Assembly (NCBI GenBank): GCA_002369315.1
Contig: DFDW01000020.1
Span: forward strand, 1 to 7,149
Direction: 5' to 3'
Source of the DNA: Ruminococcaceae bacterium UBA3818
GTDB lineage: Bacteria; Bacillota; Clostridia; Oscillospirales; Ruminococcaceae
DNA length: 7,149 nt
Shown here one piece after another: positions 1 to 4,937 of this stretch. The position numbers and the translations under genes are program-made. Numbering within the stretch: position 1 is the first letter of the stretch; each line of letters starts with the position of its first letter. The notes beneath the pieces were generated by a model that saw only the letters and a list, made by a program, of their open reading frames with translations, was not told the DNA's origin and searched no databases.

Positions 1-1480
1 TGACCCAGAAGAAAATAATGTCGTATCCGGTCACGAGCACATCGGTCGGATAGAAATACTTCAGATCTTCCGTCTCTTCCGGCCAGCCCAGCGTCGAGAA
101 CGGCCAGAGAGCGGATGAAAACCAGGTATCCAGCGTATCCGGATCCTGCTGCAGGTTTTTGCTGCCGCACTTGGGGCAGGTATGGGGTTCTTCTTTGGCT
201 ACAATGACCTCTCCGCAGTCCTGGCAGTACCAGGCGGGAATCCGGTGACCCCACCACAGCTGACGGGAAATACACCAGTCTTTGATGTTTTCCATCCAAT
301 GATAGTAGATTTTGCTGAACCGGTCCGGGACAAACTTCGTTTCCCCGCTGCGCACCGCTTCGATAGCGGGACCAGCCAGCGGCTCCATCTTTACAAACCA
401 CTGTTTGGACACCCGCGGTTCTACGGTCGTAGAGCACCGATAGCAGGAGCCCACGTTATGCTTGTGATCTTCCACTTTGACCAGGAAGCCCTCCGCTTCC
501 AGGTCTGCCACGATCTGCTTGCGGCATTCGTAGCGGTCCATGCCCTGGTATTTGCCGCCGTTTTCATTGATGGTGGCGTCATCGTTCATCACATTGATAA
601 CCGGCAGGTCATGCCGCAGACCGACCTCAAAGTCATTGGGGTCATGGGCGGGGGTAATTTTTACCACACCGGTACCGAAGTCCATCTCCACATAGCTGTC
701 CGCTACAATGGGGATTTCGCGGCCTACCAGCGGCAGAATCACGGTTTTGCCGACCAGAGATTGATACCGTTCGTCATCCGGATGCACTGCCAACGCTGTA
801 TCGCCCAAAAGCGTCTCCGGGCGGGTGGTGGCGATTTCCAGATATCCGCTGCCGTCGGACAGTGGATACCGAATGTGCCAGAAATGGCCGTCGTGTTCTT
901 CATATTCCACTTCCGCGTCGGAGATGGAGGTCAGGCAGTGGGGGCACCAGTTGATAATGCGCTCCCCACGGTAAATCAGTCCTTTTTCATACAGGCGGAC
1001 AAAAACTTCCTTTACCGCTTCCGAACAGCCCTCATCCAGGGTAAAACGCTCCCGCTCCCAATCGCAGGAGGAACCCATTTTCTTTAACTGCTCCACGATT
1101 TTGCCGCCGTAGTTTTTTTTCCATTCCCAGGCCCGCTCCAAAAAGCCTTCCCGGCCCAGATCGTCCTTGGTAACGCCCTCTTTGCGCATGGCTTCCACGA
1201 TTTTCGCCTCGGTCGCAATAGACGCATGGTCGGTGCCCGGCAGCCACAGTGCTTCATAACCCTGCATCCGTTTAAAGCGGATGATGCTGTCCTGCAGCGT
1301 ACAGTCCAGCGCATGGCCCAAATGCAGTTGACCGGTAATGTTGGGCGGCGGAATCACAATGGTATAGGGTTTCTTTTTGGGATTCGGTTCCGCGTGAAAA
1401 TAATTTTTTTCCAGCCAGAACCGGTAGGTTTTGTCCTCGACCTGTTTGGGGTCGTAGACTTTTTCCAGTTCTTTTTTCAT
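1..1480 (-). CDS. valS: Valyl-tRNA synthetase, N-terminal part (runs off the left edge)
   Basis: This cytoplasmic class I aminoacyl-tRNA synthetase attaches valine to tRNA-Val and edits mischarged threonine. The visible 493 codons are roughly the first 55% of a typical ~880-residue ValRS. The nucleotide-binding segment PPPNITG (44-50) leads into the HIGH motif, here HLGH (53-56), followed by LPGTDHASIATE (80-91). The CP1 editing domain carries ATTRPETLLGD (217-227). Cysteine pairs C179/C182 and C346/C349 look like the zinc-binding pairs seen in many ValRS, and a further CxxC pair set (C419/C422, C435/C438) follows DWCISRQLWWGH (401-412). The KMSKS loop and anticodon-binding domain lie beyond the window. 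ATG at 1480 is chosen because AAGGAGG sits 5 nt upstream; an in-frame ATG ten codons earlier (1510) has no Shine-Dalgarno. The reading frame is uninterrupted. The identification is secure. Confidence 0.98.
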   Translation of the reverse strand, partial: MKKELEKVYDPKQVEDKTYRFWLEKNYFHAEPNPKKKPYTIVIPPPNITGQLHLGHALDCTLQDSIIRFKRMQGYEALWLPGTDHASIATEAKIVEAMRKEGVTKDDLGREGFLERAWEWKKNYGGKIVEQLKKMGSSCDWERERFTLDEGCSEAVKEVFVRLYEKGLIYRGERIINWCPHCLTSISDAEVEYEEHDGHFWHIRYPLSDGSGYLEIATTRPETLLGDTALAVHPDDERYQSLVGKTVILPLVGREIPIVADSYVEMDFGTGVVKITPAHDPNDFEVGLRHDLPVINVMNDDATINENGGKYQGMDRYECRKQIVADLEAEGFLVKVEDHKHNVGSCYRCSTTVEPRVSKQWFVKMEPLAGPAIEAVRSGETKFVPDRFSKIYYHWMENIKDWCISRQLWWGHRIPAWYCQDCGEVIVAKEEPHTCPKCGSKNLQQDPDTLDTWFSSALWPFSTLGWPEETEDLKYFYPTDVLVTGYDIIFFWV

Positions 1481-1485
1481 ATTTT

Positions 1486-1492
1486 CCTCCTT
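1486..1492 (-). promoter_or_regulatory. Ribosome binding site of valS
   Basis: The minus strand reads AAGGAGG, a full anti-16S match, with 5 nt before the ATG at 1480. It decides the start codon: the alternative in-frame ATG at 1510 is preceded by CTAAGCCGACAC, which has no such match, and using it would place this site inside the coding sequence. Confidence 0.8.
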
Positions 1493-1562
1493 CTGCGTCG
1501 TTTCAGCCATGTGTCGGCTTAGTTCGGCGCTTCTCATTGCCCATGTATTGGGCTTATCCGTT

Positions 1563-1591
1563 ATTATAATGGAAATTTTGCCAAATTGCAA
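1563..1591 (-). promoter_or_regulatory. Predicted sigma-A promoter of valS
   Basis: On the minus strand, TTGCAA (1591-1586) is separated by exactly 17 nt from a perfect TATAAT (1568-1563). An A/T-rich stretch including a T6 run lies just upstream of the -35 box and may act as an UP-like element. Transcription would start near 1556, giving a leader of about 75 nt before the ATG at 1480. That leader contains a short hairpin (GCCCA/TGGGC, 1539-1553) but no T-box consensus was recognised. The boxes are seen directly; promoter function is inferred. Confidence 0.72.
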
Positions 1592-1623
1592 CGAAAAAAC
1601 TTTCTCAAATACCTGATTCATGG

Positions 1624-1651
1624 TTGACAACTGTACATAACTGTATATACT
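1624..1651 (+). promoter_or_regulatory. Predicted sigma-A promoter of the GntR-ABC operon
   Basis: A perfect -35 box TTGACA (1624-1629) is followed after 16 nt by TATACT (1646-1651), a five-of-six match to TATAAT. The start point would fall near 1658, about 35 nt before the TTG start codon. The -10 box lies inside the palindrome at 1640-1664, which suggests that the operon's own GntR product represses it by blocking RNA polymerase. The strong boxes fit a promoter that needs repression rather than activation. Confidence 0.75.
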
Positions 1652-1664
1652 TATTATATACAGT
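1640..1664. promoter_or_regulatory. Palindromic operator, probably for the GntR/YtrA-type repressor
   Basis: A perfect inverted repeat has 10-bp arms, ACTGTATATA (1640-1649) and TATATACAGT (1655-1664), around a 5-bp centre (CTTAT). It covers the -10 region and predicted start point of the operon promoter. A similar half-site, AACTGTACAT (1629-1638), stands in direct repeat just upstream and matches AACTGTATAT (1639-1648) in nine of ten positions. Dimeric GntR-family regulators commonly bind such symmetric sites, and the downstream gene encodes one. Binding by that protein is inferred. Confidence 0.75.
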
Positions 1665-1678
1665 ATAAACACATAAGG

Positions 1679-1685
1679 AAGGAGG
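1679..1685 (+). promoter_or_regulatory. Ribosome binding site that fixes the TTG start of the GntR gene
   Basis: AAGGAGG lies 7 nt before TTG at 1693. The codon directly before that TTG, at 1690-1692, is an in-frame TGA, so translation in this frame cannot begin further upstream. No ATG or GTG in frame lies close enough downstream to use this site, so TTG is the best start. Confidence 0.85.
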
Positions 1686-1692
1686 CAGGTGA

Positions 1693-2070
1693 TTGGATTT
1701 TTACATCAGCAATTCCAGCGATAAGCCGATTTACGAGCAAATCATGACCCAAATAAAAAGTCAGATCCTGTCCGGCAAGCTGAAAAAAGGCGACGCGCTG
1801 CCTTCTATCCGTGTGCTCGCCCGGGAACTGCGCATCAGCGTAATCACCACGAAGCGAGCCTATGACGAATTGGAGCACGAAGGCCTATTGTACTCTGTCG
1901 CGGGAAAAGGTACTTTTGTAGCAACAGCCGATCCACAAAAGCTTCGGGAAGAGAAAATACGTCAGCTGGAAGAGATTTTGCAGACAGCCGCCGACCGTGC
2001 CAGGGAAAACGGCGTTTCCCTGGAAGAACTGACACAAATTCTAACACTGATTTACCAGGAGGGACGGTAA
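1693..2070 (+). CDS. GntR-family transcriptional regulator, YtrA subfamily
   Basis: This 125-residue DNA-binding protein probably represses its own operon. The N-terminal winged helix-turn-helix spans about residues 10-77: KPIYEQIMTQIKSQILSGKL, then GDALPSIRVLARELRIS and the recognition-helix region TTKRAYDELEHEGLL, ending in the wing GKGTFVA (71-77). The remaining ~48 residues are a short, mostly helical, charged tail, as in the YtrA subfamily, and are too small for the FadR, HutC or MocR effector domains. Effector sensing is therefore likely indirect or through this short dimerisation tail. Translation starts at TTG, fixed by an in-frame TGA just upstream and an AAGGAGG site. The stop codon at 2068-2070 directly abuts the ATG of the ABC ATPase, indicating one operon. 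The subfamily is clear from size and partner genes; the inducing signal is unknown. Confidence 0.93.
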   Translation: MDFYISNSSDKPIYEQIMTQIKSQILSGKLKKGDALPSIRVLARELRISVITTKRAYDELEHEGLLYSVAGKGTFVATADPQKLREEKIRQLEEILQTAADRARENGVSLEELTQILTLIYQEGR

Positions 2071-2919
2071 ATGGATACCATTTTGCAAGTCAAAGATCTG
2101 TGCAAAAAATACGATGATTTTGCGCTGGACCATGTTTCTTTCTCGCTTCCCTGCGGATGCATCATGGGGCTGATCGGGGAAAACGGAGCGGGAAAATCCA
2201 CTACCATGAAGGCGATCTTAAACCTGATCCACTGCGACCAGGGCGATATTCAAATTTTCGGCAAGAACCATATCCGGGATGAGATTGAGATAAAAGAGCA
2301 AATCGGCGTGGTATTTGATACGCTGAATCTGCCGGAAATGATGCGGGCACAGGATGTGGGGAAAATGATGCGCTTTATCTACCGGCAATGGGACGAAGCG
2401 GCATATGCGCGATATTTAAAGCAGTTTGAACTGCCGGGCAAAAAGATTGTCAAGGATTTCTCCCGCGGCATGAAGATGAAACTTGCTATCGCAGTGGCTC
2501 TGTCTCATAACGCTCGTCTTCTTTTGCTCGATGAAGCTACCAGCGGGCTGGACCCCATCGTTCGAGATGAGATTTTAGATATCCTGCTGGAATTTATCCA
2601 GGATGAAAGCCATGGCGTTCTTTTTTCTTCCCACATTACAGGGGACCTGGAAAAAATCGCTGATTATGTTACATTTATCCATAAGGGAAAGGTCTTTTTC
2701 TCCGAGCCGAAAGATCAGCTTTTGGAAACATACGGCATTTTGAAATGCTCGGAAGCGGAGTTGGCCCAGTTGGATCCCACCGCTGTCAAGGGCGTACGGC
2801 GCCATCAGTTCGGCGTGGAAGCGCTGGTGGAAAAGAGCAAGCTGTCCGGCGGCCATATCATCGATAAAGCGAGTATTGAGGATATTATGCTGTTTATCGC
2901 AAGGGGGGAGCGTCAATGA
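2071..2919 (+). CDS. ABC transporter ATP-binding protein (YtrB-like)
   Basis: This 282-residue cytoplasmic ATPase should power the permease encoded next. Visible elements are the A-loop tyrosine Y14, Walker A GENGAGKST (36-44, K42), a signature motif in the divergent form FSRGM (130-134) instead of LSGGQ, Walker B RLLLLDEA (149-156, with D154 and catalytic E155), the D-loop SGLD (158-161) and the H-loop histidine H188 in SSH. The Q-loop position reads GVVFD (79-83), with Asp where most ABC proteins have Gln; I recall this as common in YtrB/YxlF-type ATPases. Residues ~215-282 form a C-terminal extension after the ABC domain. Its start follows the regulator's stop with no gap, with AGGAGG (2057-2062) inside the upstream gene. 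Its end overlaps the permease start by 4 nt (ATGA), suggesting translational coupling. All catalytic residues are present. The substrate cannot be assigned. Confidence 0.95.
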   Translation: MDTILQVKDLCKKYDDFALDHVSFSLPCGCIMGLIGENGAGKSTTMKAILNLIHCDQGDIQIFGKNHIRDEIEIKEQIGVVFDTLNLPEMMRAQDVGKMMRFIYRQWDEAAYARYLKQFELPGKKIVKDFSRGMKMKLAIAVALSHNARLLLLDEATSGLDPIVRDEILDILLEFIQDESHGVLFSSHITGDLEKIADYVTFIHKGKVFFSEPKDQLLETYGILKCSEAELAQLDPTAVKGVRRHQFGVEALVEKSKLSGGHIIDKASIEDIMLFIARGERQ

Positions 2920-3551
2920 AAGGGTTGCTGTTAAAAGACTTCTGTATTCTGAAAAAACAAATGAAAATCGTCGCCGTTTTAGTCGTTTTTTACGCCATTT
3001 GGGCGATTGTCTCAAAAACGCCTTCGATGATGGGGGTAATGATTATTCTGTTAAGTATTATGCTGCCCATCACTTCCATGTCCTATGACGAAGCCGGGCA
3101 ATGGTACCGTTACGCGTTTTCCCTTCCCATTTCCCGCCGGGCATTGGTTTTAAGCAAATATGTCCTGGGATTTTTGGTGTCTCTGTGCGGCCTTGCGATT
3201 TCCGCAGTGGGGAATATCGCCGTACTGATGATAACAGGATGGGAAAACGCGCTGGAATCCTGGCTGATCATCATTGGATTTTTGGAAATCGGCGTTATTT
3301 TCCTGTCGGTCGTCATTCCAGTGATGTTTCGTTTCGGCGTGGAAAAAGGCCGTCTGTTGATCATCGCTATTGCGCTCATTCCATCCCTACTGGCCGTTAT
3401 GATCACAGGCATGTTGGAAAGTTCCGGCGTGCCCATGCCCAGCGGAGATGTGCTCCAAGCGATTTTTTATTCCTCCCCGCTGTTTACATTAGCGGTCTTT
3501 CTGGTTTCATTCCGCATTTCGGTGGGGATTTGCCGCAAAAAAGAGTGTTAA
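2916..3551 (+). CDS. ABC-2 type transporter permease (ABC2_membrane_5-like)
   Basis: This 211-residue integral membrane protein is the likely partner of the preceding ATPase. About six hydrophobic segments are visible, near residues 18-33, 38-55, 83-107, 116-138, 146-166 and 183-205. The motif YDEAGQWYRYAFSLPISRRA (57-76), followed by LSKY (79-82), is typical of small ABC-2 permeases found next to YtrA-type regulators. It probably forms the coupling region facing the ATPase. There is no large extracellular domain, unlike the FtsX/MacB-type permeases in some YtrA operons. The ATG overlaps the ATPase stop as ATGA (2916-2919), with a G-rich ribosome binding site at 2902-2910. With one permease gene and one ATPase gene, a homodimeric assembly is likely. 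The gene ends 30 nt before a strong terminator. The family is confident; possible roles are peptide or antimicrobial export, or envelope adaptation. Confidence 0.9.
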   Translation: MKGLLLKDFCILKKQMKIVAVLVVFYAIWAIVSKTPSMMGVMIILLSIMLPITSMSYDEAGQWYRYAFSLPISRRALVLSKYVLGFLVSLCGLAISAVGNIAVLMITGWENALESWLIIIGFLEIGVIFLSVVIPVMFRFGVEKGRLLIIAIALIPSLLAVMITGMLESSGVPMPSGDVLQAIFYSSPLFTLAVFLVSFRISVGICRKKEC

Positions 3552-3581
3552 AAGAAGCGATTATAAGACCATTTTTGATAC

Positions 3582-3615
3582 AAAAAGCTGCCGGAGCAAT
3601 TCCGGCAGCTTTTTT
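3582..3615. terminator. Bidirectional intrinsic terminator between convergent genes
   Basis: Perfect 14-bp arms AAAAAGCTGCCGGA (3582-3595) and TCCGGCAGCTTTTT (3601-3614) flank a 5-nt loop (GCAAT). The GC-rich core is followed by T6 on the plus strand (3610-3615) and T5 on the minus strand, so it can end both the GntR-ABC operon and the convergent membrane-transporter gene. The latter's TGA stop (3615-3617) directly touches the stem. Confidence 0.93.
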
Positions 3616-4865
3616 CATTTGCTTTTTTTGCCCTGTCTTTCTTTTTTTACAGAGCTTGCTTTTTCTTTTTCCCGCTCTGTTTTTGTATCCGGCAGAGGCT
3701 CTTTTTCCCGCGGCTGGACCGTTGGTATCTTCTTTTTCTTCAAGCGGTCCCACACCAGCTGGCGAAACAGCGAGTACAGGACCGAGCAGACAGGTACACT
3801 CAGCAAAATCCCCATCACGCCGCCTAAGCTGCCGCCGATGGTCACTGCCACCAGCACCCAGATGCCGGGCAGGCCTACCGACTTGCCCACGACCCGGGGA
3901 TAGATCAGGTTTCCCTCCAATTGCTGGAGCACAATAATGTAAATGATAAACCAAACCGCCTGCATCGGGTCAATCATCAAAATCAAAAACGCGCCGATTC
4001 CTGCACCGATAAATGCGCCGAACATGGGGATCAGCGCCGTTACACCGATCACTACTGAGATCATCATCGCATACGGCATGGAAAAAATCGACATGCCGAT
4101 AAAGCAAAGCACCCCAAGTATCACCGCTTCGGTGCATTGCCCGGAAACAAACTTGGAAAAAATGCGGTTGGAAAGTTTCCCTATCGAAAGGATCGTCTCC
4201 ACTTTGGGTCCCGGCAGAAAAGCCAGCATCGCATTTTTCAGCTGTGCTCCCAGCTGTTCTTTCTGCAATAGCAGATAGATGGAAAACACCGTGGCCAAAA
4301 CCAGATTGGTTATCCCACCTACAATAGAGGACGTGATTCCAACCGTTGTATTAAACACAGCCGATCCGCCGCTTTTGATCGAATCGGTCACAAGGTTCAC
4401 GACCTTGTTCCAGTCGATATCGATATCCTGAAAAACATCTGTCGGAATTTCCAAAGAGGCCAGCCAATTCTGCGCCCAGCCAAAAAAGCGATCCAGCTGA
4501 TCCGGCAGCTGTGCCCCGATCATTTTTCCGGTGTGTACGATTTCCGGGATGATCATGAAAAGCAGGACAAAAATGATGCCGATCAGTATCCCAAGAGTCA
4601 GAACTACACAAACCGGGCGACGGTATCGATTCCACCAGGAAAAATTTTTCCGGTTCAAGGGCGCGAACAGTCTGTCTTCCACTATGCGTAAAAGAACATT
4701 CATGATAAAAGCCATCGCCCCGCCTATGATAAAAGGCTTGAGAAGCGCCACACCTTTTTGAAGCACGCCAAATACAATGTCCAGGTGCATGGCTCCTACC
4801 AGCAGTAAAACCGCAAAAGTGATGATCCCGAGGATTTTTTTCACATTGCTTTTATTCAGTTCCAT
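3615..4865 (-). CDS. AI-2E/UPF0118-family membrane transporter
   Basis: This 416-residue polytopic membrane protein belongs to the family that includes TqsA, PerM, YdiK and YtvI. Hydrophobic segments lie near 11-26, 39-59, 84-107, 180-200, 247-263, 267-298, 301-313 and 335-370. Between the third and fourth lies an amphipathic soluble stretch (108-178), a usual feature of the family. Hallmarks are LIPMFGAFIGA (278-288) and QQLEGNLIYPRVVGKSVGLP (314-333). The last ~45 residues (372-416) are hydrophilic and rich in Lys, Glu and Arg, and lie on the cytoplasmic side by the positive-inside rule. ATG at 4865 has GGAGGGG 5 nt upstream (4871-4877). Family members have been linked to autoinducer-2 export or to cation/proton exchange, so the substrate here is unknown and the family name should not be read as proof of quorum sensing. 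The gene lies just downstream of carB in the same direction, with a hairpin between them. Confidence 0.93.
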   Translation of the reverse strand: MELNKSNVKKILGIITFAVLLLVGAMHLDIVFGVLQKGVALLKPFIIGGAMAFIMNVLLRIVEDRLFAPLNRKNFSWWNRYRRPVCVVLTLGILIGIIFVLLFMIIPEIVHTGKMIGAQLPDQLDRFFGWAQNWLASLEIPTDVFQDIDIDWNKVVNLVTDSIKSGGSAVFNTTVGITSSIVGGITNLVLATVFSIYLLLQKEQLGAQLKNAMLAFLPGPKVETILSIGKLSNRIFSKFVSGQCTEAVILGVLCFIGMSIFSMPYAMMISVVIGVTALIPMFGAFIGAGIGAFLILMIDPMQAVWFIIYIIVLQQLEGNLIYPRVVGKSVGLPGIWVLVAVTIGGSLGGVMGILLSVPVCSVLYSLFRQLVWDRLKKKKIPTVQPREKEPLPDTKTEREKEKASSVKKERQGKKSK

Positions 4866-4898
4866 CCTGTCCCCTCCGCGTGGATAATGACAAAACGC

Positions 4899-4931
4899 AA
4901 AGGGAAAGGGGCATGAATGCCCTTTCCCTTT
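4899..4931 (-). terminator. Hairpin after carB: terminator or attenuating element
   Basis: Read on the minus strand, AAAGGGAAAGGGCAT pairs with ATGCCCCTTTCCCTTT, with one bulged base and a very small loop, starting 6 nt after the carB stop codon. The following tract is GCGTTTTG, so only four T residues in a row, which is weaker than the terminator at 3582-3615. It probably ends most carB transcripts. Some readthrough into the AI-2E-family gene is possible, because no good promoter is visible between the two genes. Confidence 0.72.
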
Positions 4932-4937
4932 CTGCTT

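Noticed and set aside
182..1087. Long open frame on the plus strand (301 codons)
   Set aside because: It lies fully antisense to valS, whose frame carries diagnostic ValRS motifs. The antisense translation matches no family I recognise and is rich in His and Phe, as expected from reading a coding region backwards.
1108..1122. A8 run forming an A-AAA-AAC slippery heptamer in the valS coding strand
   Set aside because: It encodes ordinary Trp-Lys-Lys-Asn in a conserved part of ValRS, and the gene must be read through in the zero frame. No stimulatory structure was apparent, so I treat it as chance.
1503..1544. Possible 13-codon leader peptide upstream of valS (minus strand)
   Set aside because: It has no Shine-Dalgarno site and contains no valine codons, so it does not fit a valine-responsive attenuation leader.
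3101..3937. Plus-strand open frame spanning the permease end, the terminator and the transporter tail
   Set aside because: It crosses a strong bidirectional terminator and overlaps two well-supported genes out of frame; the translation looks like low-complexity shadow sequence.
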